Part shown: piece after piece, positions 48,191 through 56,953 of the stretch
Numbering within the stretch: the first letter of the stretch is position 1
Layout of the letters: each line of letters opens with the position of its first letter
Source of the DNA: PALSA-911 sp963839645
GTDB taxonomy: Bacteria > Pseudomonadota > Alphaproteobacteria > Acetobacterales > Acetobacteraceae
Length of the DNA: 64,000 bases
Reading direction: 5' to 3'
Assembly: GCA_963839645.1 (NCBI GenBank)
Contig: CAWIVZ010000008.1
Location: 310,001-374,000 of the forward strand
Position numbers and translations under genes: made by a program
The notes under the pieces: model-generated
Databases searched by the model: none
What the model saw: the letters and a program-made list of their open reading frames with translations, nothing else
What the model was told of the DNA's origin: nothing

Positions 48191-48898
48191 CTATCGTCCC
48201 GCATCCTGCGGCGCCGAGCGCGGCGAGCCGTGCAGATTGTCGACCAGGATGTAGCTGCTCACCAGCAGCACCCAGGCCGGAAACACCATCAGCGCCCAAT
48301 TGAATTGCTCGCTGCCGAACAGCAGGAACAGCGCGCACGCGTAGCCGATCACGGCCACCCAGCGCGCGGTGATCCGCGTGCGAATGGCCAGCGTAGAGGC
48401 GGTCACCATAAATACCGCCGCCATCTTGTAGGCATAGACGTGCATGATGCCGAAGGTGAACGCGCGGGCAAAGACAAACGTGCCCGCGTCGAAGATCGCG
48501 TTGGGCTGCGCCGTATGGGCCAGGATCAGCCCGCCGGCCGCCGCGGCGGCCACGAACACCATGCCCAGAAACAGAAAACCGCTGCCGAGGAAGACGGTGG
48601 CGAAGAACCGGTCCTCCTGCGCCCCGAGCCGATCGCGCAGCACGCCGATGAACCACAGGAAGGCAACGCCGGCGAATGGCACCAAGTTCAGCGCCAGCTT
48701 CACCCGGCGCGTGTCCGTCGTCAGCCAGGCACCGGCCTCCAGCGGATCGTCCGGCACCGACATCCGCAGCAGCCACAGGCTGGTGATCAACAGGCCGGAG
48801 AACAGGATCCCGGCGATGGCGGCGGCGCGCGGCGTGCGCAGGCGGGCGCGCATGAGGCGCGCGTCGGCGCCGTTCGAGACCGTGGAATCCCTTGTCAT
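48191..48898 (-). CDS. Multi-pass membrane protein, unknown function
   Basis: A 235-residue protein with about six transmembrane helices (IAGILFSGLLITSLWLL, LVPFAGVAFLWFIGVL, FLGSGFLFLGMVFVAAAAAGG, AFTFGIMHVYAYKMAAVFMV and two more). No catalytic motif or family is recognised. The ATG at 48898 is preferred to 48943, as the extra residues are hydrophilic and overlap the previous gene's end. It is downstream of the lipoprotein gene on the same strand, separated by 45 bases, so both may be co-transcribed. Confidence 0.7.
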   Translation of the reverse strand: MTRDSTVSNGADARLMRARLRTPRAAAIAGILFSGLLITSLWLLRMSVPDDPLEAGAWLTTDTRRVKLALNLVPFAGVAFLWFIGVLRDRLGAQEDRFFATVFLGSGFLFLGMVFVAAAAAGGLILAHTAQPNAIFDAGTFVFARAFTFGIMHVYAYKMAAVFMVTASTLAIRTRITARWVAVIGYACALFLLFGSEQFNWALMVFPAWVLLVSSYILVDNLHGSPRSAPQDAGR

Positions 48899-48943
48899 GG
48901 ACGATGGCCCCTTCGCCAAGCGATCGCCGCCGTCGATCGGCAT

Positions 48944-50038
48944 TCAGTTCACCGGGATCGTCAACGCCGGCACCTGCGGCGTGGTTCCGGTTTCGGCCAG
49001 CGAGAAGAAGATCATCAGCATCGTGAAAACGCGCTTGGAGGCGATATCGTCGTCGCTGATCCAGTACCAGGTGTTTCGGTAGCGGATCGCGCAAAACGCG
49101 TCCGCAGGAGCGGCCGGACCCGACAGAATTCGCACCAGCGGCCGATCGCGCGGATGTTCCGCGCTGGCCAGCCGTGCGGACGGCATGGTGCGATGCTCCG
49201 CCACGTCCGCGGCCGGCACTTCAATCCCGGATGCGAGATCGATCAGGATCTCGGCCATCGAGCGGGAGAACACGGCCAACTCCTTGTCGTTGCGTTGGAC
49301 GGCGCCAAAAGCGAGCGTGACTTCGTCATCCTTTCCAGGCCTGAGATGCAGCGTGTCCTTCACGAACTGCAAATCCCTATCCACCCCCGGTGTCCGGCTG
49401 CCTGCCAACACCAGTTTCCCGACCTCCTCGGAGCCGCGCTTTTCCAACCGCATGCTGACCATTCCGGAAAGCTGGAGCCGCCGCAACGCCTCGAGGAGCG
49501 GATAGAACGCGGGATCGGCGGGCTGAACCTGGCCGCCCGAGACGCTCTGGTTCCGAACGCCGTTCAGCGCCCGTACCGTTACCTGCAGAACGAAGTCCGA
49601 GGGGTAACCCGCCTGGACCAGCTGGAAGATCCCGGCCGGGGGGATCGGCCGCAACAGGCTCTTGGTGAATTTGTCCCCCGACAGCGGGGTGTAGGAGATG
49701 GTCGGTCGGTCCTGATAGGCAACGCCGCCGCCGAAGGTCGCGCTGTTCCAGGGAGCGACGCCGGTAAGGTTGGAATTGATGATGCCAGCCGCGGTGAGTT
49801 GGCCCCCGACGGCGTAGTTGCTGATGACCGAGGAGACGTCGAGGAAGGAAGGAGCGTCGCCGTACCGCAGGCGGACGACGTTGATCAGCGTTTGCTCTTT
49901 CCAGGAATCGGCGATGGATGACAGATAATCCCCGCGATCACGCGGAATGACCGTCGGCCCGATCGACGCGCAACCAATCAAGGTCAGCAACAAGAGCGCC
50001 GGTCCGAGGCCATTCCAAACGGGTTTGCGAAAATGCAT
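48944..50038 (-). CDS. Outer-membrane lipoprotein of unknown function
   Basis: The 364-residue precursor has a lipobox LIGC at about residue 20-23 after a short hydrophobic leader. The mature part begins with a conserved-looking block SWKEQTLINVVRLRYGDAPSFLDVSSVI and ends with WYWISDDDIASKRVFTMLMIFFSLAE; the middle is beta-rich. The same lipoprotein style is found in many Proteobacteria, but its function is unknown. The gene is at the head of a short leftward unit with the membrane protein. Confidence 0.75.
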   Translation of the reverse strand: MHFRKPVWNGLGPALLLLTLIGCASIGPTVIPRDRGDYLSSIADSWKEQTLINVVRLRYGDAPSFLDVSSVISNYAVGGQLTAAGIINSNLTGVAPWNSATFGGGVAYQDRPTISYTPLSGDKFTKSLLRPIPPAGIFQLVQAGYPSDFVLQVTVRALNGVRNQSVSGGQVQPADPAFYPLLEALRRLQLSGMVSMRLEKRGSEEVGKLVLAGSRTPGVDRDLQFVKDTLHLRPGKDDEVTLAFGAVQRNDKELAVFSRSMAEILIDLASGIEVPAADVAEHRTMPSARLASAEHPRDRPLVRILSGPAAPADAFCAIRYRNTWYWISDDDIASKRVFTMLMIFFSLAETGTTPQVPALTIPVN

Positions 50039-50084
50039 CAGGCCCTCACAATTTTCACGACAACAGTCCCGCCGAAAACCTCCC

Positions 50085-51533
50085 TCACCCCTGCGCCTCC
50101 TGCAGAACCTGGATCTTGCCGGCCCGGACCGCCCGCTTCAGCGCCGCGTGATCCGCCTCCGCCTGGTCGGCATAGGCCAGGGCAAAGCTGCCCATCGCCT
50201 CGTCGAACTGGTCGCCGCCGCCCAGATAGCCGCTGATGGTCCAGGCATCGCCGGCCTTGGCATGGCTGCGCGCCAGCGCCCAGCCACACCCCTCGGCGAA
50301 GAACAGCAGGTCCTCGGCGTTGAACGTCTCGATCGCAGGCTTTATCTTCGCGTCGCGCAGCTGGCGGGCGTAGAGCTGCCGGCCTTTGATGCCGTCGAGC
50401 CAGCCGAGGAACAGGTCCGAGGCCGGCTGCATCAGCCGCTGACCCATCACCACACGCTGGCCATGATGCGAATAGGCGCTGCGCCCGGCATAGGGTTCCA
50501 GCACCGACGCGCGCGCTTCCTTGAACTGGAGGAACAGCGGGTCGTTTTCAGCCGACATGAACAGTGCGATCCAGCACCGCCGCCCGACGCTGCCGATGCC
50601 CACGACCTTGATCGCGGCGTCCACCAGCCGGTAACGGTCGAACAACGCGCGCCGGTCGTCGGTCAATGTTTCGCGGTAGTTAGCCATCGCGGTCTCGAGG
50701 GTGGCCATGAAATCTGGCGCTCGCGCGTCCTCGGGGTGGAAGATCAAGGGTGGCGTGTCGCGGATGTGCAACTGCCCGCCGACCATCCCGGCCAGCTTAG
50801 GATACTCCATCTCCGAACCGGGGCTCTCTGCTGCCTTTTCGATCCTCTTCCGCGCAAGCTTTCTGCGCGCCGGGTCGGTGATCAGACTAATGAAATCGTC
50901 GACGTCGATCCGCGCATACCAGACTTCCAGCGGCGACATCTTCGCGTACAGGGCCAGGCGCTCGCGGTAACTGCGCGTAGCCCCTATGGCCGCATCCCGC
51001 CCGGCATTATCGCTCAAGCCGTTCGCGCGCGCGGCTAGGACGAAAGACGCGGCAAGCCGCTTGACGTCCCACTCCCAGGGCGCCGGCAGCGTCTCGTCGA
51101 AATCGTTGATGTCGAAGATGATGTTGCGCTCCGGCGTGGCGAAGCCGCCGAAATTGAGCAGATGGCAGTCACCGCAGGCCTGCACGCGCAGGCCGGTGGC
51201 CGGGGTGGTGGAAAGGTCCGCGGCCATCACCCCGGCGGCGCCGCGATAGAAGGTGAACGGCGAAACCAGCATCCGCCCGTAGCGCACCGGCAGCAGTTCG
51301 GGCAGCCGCTCGGGGTCCGACGCCTGCAGTTGCGCGATGGGGTCGGCGCGATTCGCGGGCTTCTTCCAGACGCCATGCGAAGAGCGCGGCACGGTATCGC
51401 GCAGCAGCTTGCCTGCCGCCATCATCTCGTCCGGCGAACGGGAATGCGGCGGAGACATCGGCGCCGGCATCGGCGGCTCGGCCTTGGGAGTGGAAGCGAC
51501 CGGTTTATTCTTTTTGGCGGTGTGTTTGGCCAT
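50085..51533 (-). CDS. DUF2252 family protein (kinase-like fold)
   Basis: The 482-residue protein has DUF2252 blocks: PFTFYRGAAGVMAADL, GDCHLLNFGGF, IIFDINDFDET, DVKRLAASFVLAARANG and SHHGQRVVMGQRLMQ. The DxHxxNFG plus FDxNDFDE pattern resembles aminoglycoside-phosphotransferase/kinase-like active sites; biochemical function is unknown. The first 35 residues are Lys/Pro-rich and probably disordered. It is divergent from the LLM gene across a 305-base gap. Confidence 0.88.
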   Translation of the reverse strand: MAKHTAKKNKPVASTPKAEPPMPAPMSPPHSRSPDEMMAAGKLLRDTVPRSSHGVWKKPANRADPIAQLQASDPERLPELLPVRYGRMLVSPFTFYRGAAGVMAADLSTTPATGLRVQACGDCHLLNFGGFATPERNIIFDINDFDETLPAPWEWDVKRLAASFVLAARANGLSDNAGRDAAIGATRSYRERLALYAKMSPLEVWYARIDVDDFISLITDPARRKLARKRIEKAAESPGSEMEYPKLAGMVGGQLHIRDTPPLIFHPEDARAPDFMATLETAMANYRETLTDDRRALFDRYRLVDAAIKVVGIGSVGRRCWIALFMSAENDPLFLQFKEARASVLEPYAGRSAYSHHGQRVVMGQRLMQPASDLFLGWLDGIKGRQLYARQLRDAKIKPAIETFNAEDLLFFAEGCGWALARSHAKAGDAWTISGYLGGGDQFDEAMGSFALAYADQAEADHAALKRAVRAGKIQVLQEAQG

Positions 51534-51838
51534 TTTGTCCTCCGCGTGGGGCTGGCTGTATCAGGCTGTGTTCGTGGCAATACTGCGAATCTGCTGCCGC
51601 GACGGGCTTTCTAGCCCTGAATATTCTCTTTCGGCCTTGCCTGTAGTGGCTCCTAGGTTCCCTTCGACAGGGTGGCCCAAACAAGAATCCGAGTGAAGGA
51701 ATTCTTTAACATCCCGCGACTTCGTCCCGTATTGATTTAGCTCAAGCCGTCTGCCGCCGGCACGCTTGGACAATCGCGCCGCGCCATGTCAGATGCTGCC
51801 CGGAAACCAATCCATGAAACGACACCGGGAGACGCGCC
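51534..51838. other. Divergent intergenic region, 305 bases
   Basis: No ORF with family resemblance is present here. It is less GC-rich than its surroundings (stretches such as GAATATTCTCTTTC and GTGAAGGAATTCTTTAACATC) and holds the FNR/FixK-like palindrome at 51732-51745. It probably carries the promoters for the DUF2252 and LLM genes. Confidence 0.6.
51732..51745 (+). promoter_or_regulatory. Candidate FNR/FixK-type operator
   Basis: TTGATTTAGCTCAA matches TTGAT-N4-ATCAA at nine of ten defined positions. It is followed by GCCG, as in the other two sites. It ends 93 bases before the LLM start at 51839 and starts 198 bases before the divergent DUF2252 gene. Confidence 0.45.
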
Positions 51839-52778
51839 ATGGCCCCTCGCATCGGATACCTGCTGCCAACCCGCGAAAGCGTCATGGAAGGCCGTCCGGA
51901 AGCCGCCCCGCTGCTGGCGCTGGCCGAGCGGGCGGAAAAGCTCGGCTACAACTTCGATCTGGATCGGCGACAGCGTCCTCGCCCGCCCGCGCCATGACCC
52001 GCTGACCCTGCTCGCCGCCGTCGCCGGACGCACACGCCGTGTCCAGCTCGGCACCGCCGTGCTGCTGCCGGCGTTGCGCAATCCCGTGCTGCTGGCGCAC
52101 CAGATGGCCACGCTGGACCAGGCCTCGGACGGGCGCGTCATCCTCGGCGTCGGCATCGCCAGCGACGTCGCCAATATCCGCGCCGAATTCGAGGCCTGCG
52201 GCGTGCCCTGGGAAAAGCGCCTGGGCCGGATGATGGAGGGCCTGCGCCTCTGCCGTGCGCTATGGTCGGGCGAACCGGTCACGTGGGACGGGCGCTGGAA
52301 GATGGAAAACGCCGTGCTCGGCCCGGTGCCGTTCCAGAAAGGTGGCCCGCCGATCTGGATCGCCGGCTCGGCCCCCGCCACCGTCGAGCGCGTCGGCAGG
52401 CATTTCGACGGCTGGTTCCCCAACGGCCCCAGCCCGGACCAGTACGCCGTCACCTGGGCCGCCATGCAGCAGGCCGCCATCGCCGCCGGGCGGGATAAAT
52501 CGGAAATTACCGGCGCGAACTATGTCACGCTGGCGATCGACGACGACCAGGCCCGCGCCGACGCCAGGCTGGACCGCTTCCTCGCCACCTATTACGGCCA
52601 GCCGGCGGACATCATGCGCCGGCGCCAGGCCTGCTTCGCCGGCTCGCTCGCCGGCGCCCGCGAATGGCTCTCCGCCTTCACCGCCGCCGGCACCCAGCAT
52701 TTCTGCCTGCGCTTCGCCGGCGCGCACGAACGCCAGATGGACATGCTGGCCGGCGTCGCCGCCGACCTGAAACGCTGA
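51839..52778 (+). pseudogene. LLM-class flavin-dependent oxidoreductase (frameshifted)
   Basis: The N-terminus MAPRIGYLLPTRESVMEG with LLALAERAEKLGYN is in one frame and the remainder SIWIGDSVLARPRHDPLTLLAAVAGRTRRVQLGTAVLLPALRNPVLLAHQMATLDQAS in another; one extra T near 51952 joins them. The ATG at 51839 gives about 312 residues, a normal LLM length. It carries the GWFPNGPSP and IWIAGSAPATVERVGRHFDGW substrate-region blocks. The dienelactone hydrolase gene follows 22 bases later, indicating a joint catabolic role. Confidence 0.82.
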
Positions 52779-52800
52779 TCCGCAAAGAAAGGCCGAGACA

Positions 52801-53540
52801 ATGATCGAACAGACCGTGGACATCGCCACCAAGGACGGCGCGATGGAGACCTTCATCGTCCACCCGGAACGCCATGGCCCGCACCCCGCCGTGTTCCTGC
52901 TGATGGACGCGCCCGGCATCCGCGAGGAACTGCGCGACATGGCCCGCCGCCTGGCCACGACCGGCTACTGCGTGCTGCTGCCGAATCTCTATTACCGCGC
53001 CGGCCGCGACACGAAATACGGCCCGGACGTGCTGGAACACGGCAGCGCCGAGCACCAGCGCATGCGCGCCGTGCGCACGAAAATGACCATCCCGCCGGTC
53101 ATGGAAGACATCGCAACGATGATCGCCTATGTCGACACCGGCCCGAGGTGAAAAAGGGCCCGGTCGGCGCCCACGGCTACTGTATGAGCGGCCCCTACGC
53201 CCTTGCCGCCGCAGCCCGCTACCCCGACCGCGTCACCGCCGCCGCCTCGTTCTACGGCACCTGGCTGGTCAGCGAGAATGAGGAAAGCCCGCATCTCTCC
53301 TTCGCCAAGGTCAAGGGCGAGCTCTACATCTCCTGCGCCGAGCACGACGAACTTGCCCCGCTGCCGATGGTCGAGCAGCTCGAAAAGCTGTTCAGGGCAT
53401 CCGGCGCCGCCGGGGAACTGGAGGTCCATCCCGGCGTGCATCACGGCTTCGCCTTCCCGCAGCGCAAGGTCTACGACAAGCCGGCCGCCGAACGGCATTG
53501 GGAACGCCTGATCGCCCTGTACCGCCGCCGCCTAGGCTGA
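52801..53540 (+). pseudogene. Dienelactone hydrolase-family protein (frameshifted)
   Basis: About 246 residues of the alpha/beta-hydrolase DLH family. The catalytic elements are Cys in HGYCMSGPYA, Asp in CAEHDELAP and His in PGVHHGFAFP. It starts MIEQTVDIATKDGAMETFIVH. A single missing base in the CCC run near 53142 moves the frame; with it restored, the segment reads DTGPEVKKGPVGAHGYCMSG, as expected of the family. It hydrolyses lactones or esters, probably the product of the LLM oxygenase just upstream. Confidence 0.85.
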
Positions 53541-53626
53541 ACGGCCGGCGCCAGGCGCCGGCCGAGCCTTGGGGGAAAGCGTCCGATGTGCCATTATCCG
53601 GCCTCAAACTGAAAAGCACCCCTGCC

Positions 53627-54283
53627 ATGGCCAACCCAATTCCCTCGTCCGAACCGGTCGATCTCGATCCGCTGGACGACTTCCTCAACTCCGATCGCGC
53701 GCCCGACGATTGCATGGGCCTGTCAGACCTTGATGGCTTCCTCACCGGCGTCGCCATCGGTCCCGACCTTCTGCTGCCCAGCGACTGGCTACCGGTGATC
53801 TGGGGCGATGGCGAGCCGGAGTTCGCAACCGTGGAGGAGGCGCAAACCATCCTTGCCCTCATCATGGCGCGCTACAACGAGATCCTGAGCACGCTCGCCA
53901 GCGACCCCGACAGCTTCGAGCCGATCTTCTGGGCCAGCGGCGAGGAGGAGGAACCCATCGTCACCGATTGGGCCGCGGGGTTCCTGGAAGCGGTGAAGCT
54001 ACGTCCGGAATTGTGGGAAAAACTGACCCAGGATCCCGAGGCCGGCGGCCTGTTCGCGGCAATCCTGATGCTTGGCTCGGATCTCGACGAACTGGCCGTC
54101 GAGGGCGGCGAACTGACCCCGGAGGAGGCCGAGCAGCTTCTGGAAGACGGCCCCGAACTGATCCCGGACGCCGTTATCGGCATCTACGAGTTCTGGGCCG
54201 CCCAACGCGCCAAGCCCGCCGCGGCCAAGGGCTCCGGACCCAAGGGAGATGGGCGCGCGGGAAAACCTTCCCGCCGCAACTAA
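53627..54283 (+). CDS. UPF0149 (YgfB/YecA)-family protein
   Basis: The 218-residue acidic protein contains the UPF0149 core LSDLDGFLTGVAIGPDLLLPSDWLPVIWGD, IMARYNEIL and ELTPEEAEQLLEDGPELIPDAVIGIYEFWA. It is predicted to be all-helical and cytosolic; function is unknown, though YecA types with a SEC-C zinc motif exist. This one ends in a Lys/Gly-rich tail and has no SEC-C. A long upstream ORF extension is non-conserved, so ATG 53627 is used. Confidence 0.85.
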   Translation: MANPIPSSEPVDLDPLDDFLNSDRAPDDCMGLSDLDGFLTGVAIGPDLLLPSDWLPVIWGDGEPEFATVEEAQTILALIMARYNEILSTLASDPDSFEPIFWASGEEEEPIVTDWAAGFLEAVKLRPELWEKLTQDPEAGGLFAAILMLGSDLDELAVEGGELTPEEAEQLLEDGPELIPDAVIGIYEFWAAQRAKPAAAKGSGPKGDGRAGKPSRRN

Positions 54284-54308
54284 CCCTTCCCCGGCGGCGG
54301 ACGTCGCC

Positions 54309-54494
54309 TCAAAGCCTGCGCGACGTGCCCTTGCGCAGCATTTCCATGGCGCCGAACGACAGCACGGCCGTCAAGGCCAACGTGCCCGCCGCCCATTTGT
54401 CACCGGTCAGAAGGCAGAAAACCGCCAGCAGGGCGATCGCGATCGTGATCGCATAAACGGTCTGGCGCACCCCGTCTCGTGTATTGCGTACCAT
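54309..54494 (-). CDS. Small two-helix membrane protein
   Basis: A 61-residue protein with two transmembrane helices (VYAITIAIALLAVFCLL and AAGTLALTAVLSFGAMEML) separated by a short polar loop, and a basic C-terminus (RKGTSRRL). No family is recognised. It is on the minus strand, convergent with the UPF0149 gene. It has a plausible ribosome-binding sequence (AGGAGG about nine bases upstream of the ATG). Confidence 0.55.
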   Translation of the reverse strand: MVRNTRDGVRQTVYAITIAIALLAVFCLLTGDKWAAGTLALTAVLSFGAMEMLRKGTSRRL

Positions 54495-54631
54495 CCAAAG
54501 GGCCTCCTAAGCCCTGATCCCATCTTTGACGTCCAATTTGTCGCAACCCCGGCCGGAACATGTCAGGACCAAGGCAGACCCGCCCTCGTCCATCCAATCT
54601 CCCTTGCCGCTCCGGCGCGCTATGAACCGCA

Positions 54632-55447
54632 TCACAGCACCGCCTCATTCCCGGGCTGGCCCGGCGCCGGCGCCGCATGGCGGAACGTCACCACCAGCAC
54701 GTCCCGATAGGCCGGCAGGGACGGATCCAGCTTCTCGATCGCGGTCACCCCATGCTTCACCCGGTTGTCGTCCACCCAGGCGGCGTCCATCGGATCGGTA
54801 AGGGTGAAGCTGCCCAGCGGATTGCCCGGCAGATCGGCGATGCGCGTCTCCCCGCTGGCGACGTTCTGGCGCGACACCAGCAGCACAAGCACCCAGTCCA
54901 CGCCGTCCCGGTGCATCCCTTCCGGCGTCGGCAACCCCGGTTGCCCCACCCGTGCCTCGATACGAAACTGATGCACTTCGACATGCCACGGCTCGCCCCA
55001 AGGCTGGCCATGCCGCGGAACGCCGACCGTGGCCGCATCGAACATGCCCCGGCAAAGCCGCAGGATCGCGCCGAGCGCGCTGCCCTCGCCGTCATCGACC
55101 ACGACGGGCGCGAACCAGCGTTGCACGCCGCCGTTCAGCGGATTGTAGTCGCGGCTCTGATAATGCGGCTGCGGCGGCTGGCGGATGATGCCCTGCTCGC
55201 CGACCGCATAGACGGCATGGCGGCGTTTGCGGTAGCGCCCACCGTCGGCCATGTACACGTCCGGCCCCAGATCGTTCCAGCTTCGTGCGAAGCCATCCCA
55301 GTCGCGCAGCCCGGCTTCGGCGAGCAATGGCCGCATGAACCCCTGCTCCGCGAGGGCGAAGCCCGTCTCTCGCAGAGTATCGCGGATCATCTGAAACCGG
55401 TTCGCCGCCGCTCCGGTCACCACGCCAACGCCAGAAGCTTGTGTCAT
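54632..55447 (-). CDS. 2OG-Fe dioxygenase family (2OG-Fe_Oxy_2/isoleucine dioxygenase type)
   Basis: A 271-residue enzyme with the metal site H-R-D in GMHRDGVDWVLVLLVSRQN (His and Asp) and a downstream His in HGVTAIEKLDPS, both typical of the 2OG-Fe_Oxy_2 family (l-isoleucine dioxygenase and relatives). Members hydroxylate free amino acids. ATG 55447 is chosen; the longer start lacks family-like sequence. It has no clear operon partner. Confidence 0.82.
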   Translation of the reverse strand: MTQASGVGVVTGAAANRFQMIRDTLRETGFALAEQGFMRPLLAEAGLRDWDGFARSWNDLGPDVYMADGGRYRKRRHAVYAVGEQGIIRQPPQPHYQSRDYNPLNGGVQRWFAPVVVDDGEGSALGAILRLCRGMFDAATVGVPRHGQPWGEPWHVEVHQFRIEARVGQPGLPTPEGMHRDGVDWVLVLLVSRQNVASGETRIADLPGNPLGSFTLTDPMDAAWVDDNRVKHGVTAIEKLDPSLPAYRDVLVVTFRHAAPAPGQPGNEAVL

Positions 55448-55591
55448 TCCATCCCAGAGGCACCGCAGGGCCTGGACTGCCCGCGAGAGCCAGCATATGG
55501 CCGCCAACCACCGTCGCGCCACGCCAACTCCGTCGCCTCTGCTATGCGTCAGCGCGCCGCCGCGAAGCAGCCGAGAGCCCGCTCGAAGCCC

Positions 55592-56848
55592 TCAGCCCAC
55601 GGCCTCCAGCAAGGCCAGCGCCTCGTCCGGCCCGGCCAGGATCTCCACCAGCCGCACCCTATCGGCGAGCCCCAGCGCGCCGTCCGCCTTCATGCCGCCG
55701 ATCTCCCCGGCAGTGCGCTGCAGTTGCGCCGCCAGCCCGTTGCGCGCGTTGATCTTGCGCGCCGCCGCCTCCAACCGGCGCAGGTCGCGCGCGATATCCT
55801 CCAGCCGGGTCACCTCGGCCGGATCAGCGCCGGGACGCAGCAGCATGAGCGGTGCGACCAGTTCGCCCGCCAGGCCCGCCTCGAAACGGCTGCGGCAGCT
55901 CGCCTCCACAAGCTGGCGCAACTCATGCACCCGCCGCCGCCGTTCGCTGCTCAGCTGGTCGCTGTCCAGGCCCTGCAGCAAGGCCAGGATGCGGACCACC
56001 TCGGGGCCGGCCTGCGACAATTCACTGCCGGCAACCGGCCCACCGGCGCCGCCCTGCGCCTCCAGCACGCCCAGAACCACGTCGATCGCCTGTTCGGCCG
56101 CGGCGCGCATCACCGAATTCGGTCCGATCAGCCCGCTCGAGATCGCCGCCCGCAGCACCGCATCCGCCTGCGGCAGGCGCGACAGGAGCAAGGCCAGCAG
56201 CATGCCCCAGGCATCCGGGCTGTGCCCGGCGCTGGTATCCAGCACCCGCAACGCGTCCTCCGGCCGCAGCTTGCCGCCCTGGGCGACGGTCGCCACGAGT
56301 TCATGCAGTTCGCTCGCATGTGCCAGCACCACCGAGATGCCGCGTGACAGAGCGCCGAAAACCGATACCGGTAGACCCGTCGTCTCCCACTGCGGCGGCG
56401 GCGGGCCGCCGCGCGCCAGGATCACCGACGCCTGCGACCACAACTGCTCGCCCGCGGCCGAGATCACCGCGCTGTCGGCCGTCGTCTTGCCGGCGATGAA
56501 GGCCTCGATCTCTGCGGCGACCGGACCCAGTTCGGCGCGCACCGCCTCCGCAATCGGCTCCAGCGCCGTGCGCGGAATGGTCGGGCTGCCCGGGCGCCAT
56601 TTTGGGCCGGCCACGATCACCGGATCGAACGGGGTGAACAGCAGGCGGCAGAAGCGCAACGGGCGGGCCAACCGAAGCTGCGCCAGGCGCGGGCGCAATG
56701 GCGCGATCAGGTGATCGGCCTCGCCCCGGTTGGGCAGCGCGTCGACCATCGCCACCACGCGGCCGATCTGCGAATCCCGCGCGTGGTTCAGCTCGATATT
56801 CAATTCCCGGAGCGTCTTCCTATCGACGCCGCGAACGATTGCCGACAT
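55592..56848 (-). CDS. Uncharacterised helical protein
   Basis: A 418-residue protein beginning MSAIVRGVDRKTLRELNIEL. It has no signal peptide, no membrane segment, and is mostly predicted helix with Ala/Leu/Arg repeats. One stretch (PLRFCRLLFTPFDPVIV, GPKWRPGSPTIPRTALEPIAEAVRAEL) is relatively conserved-looking. No known domain is recognised. It follows another unknown gene by 105 bases on the same strand; the two form a pair of unknown function. Confidence 0.65.
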   Translation of the reverse strand: MSAIVRGVDRKTLRELNIELNHARDSQIGRVVAMVDALPNRGEADHLIAPLRPRLAQLRLARPLRFCRLLFTPFDPVIVAGPKWRPGSPTIPRTALEPIAEAVRAELGPVAAEIEAFIAGKTTADSAVISAAGEQLWSQASVILARGGPPPPQWETTGLPVSVFGALSRGISVVLAHASELHELVATVAQGGKLRPEDALRVLDTSAGHSPDAWGMLLALLLSRLPQADAVLRAAISSGLIGPNSVMRAAAEQAIDVVLGVLEAQGGAGGPVAGSELSQAGPEVVRILALLQGLDSDQLSSERRRRVHELRQLVEASCRSRFEAGLAGELVAPLMLLRPGADPAEVTRLEDIARDLRRLEAAARKINARNGLAAQLQRTAGEIGGMKADGALGLADRVRLVEILAGPDEALALLEAVG

Positions 56849-56953
56849 ATCGAGGTTCCTGACTGTATTTGTATCCGTTGCCGATCGTCTTTCCCGGATC
56901 GGAACCTGCCGCGGTTTCCGCTATCCGTTCCGATGCCAGGTCATGCAGGCAGA

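Noticed and set aside
47016..48254. Plus-strand ORF of 412 residues over the RidA-like and FKBP genes
   Set aside because: Antisense to two recognised genes with no homology-like blocks; rejected as a composition artefact.
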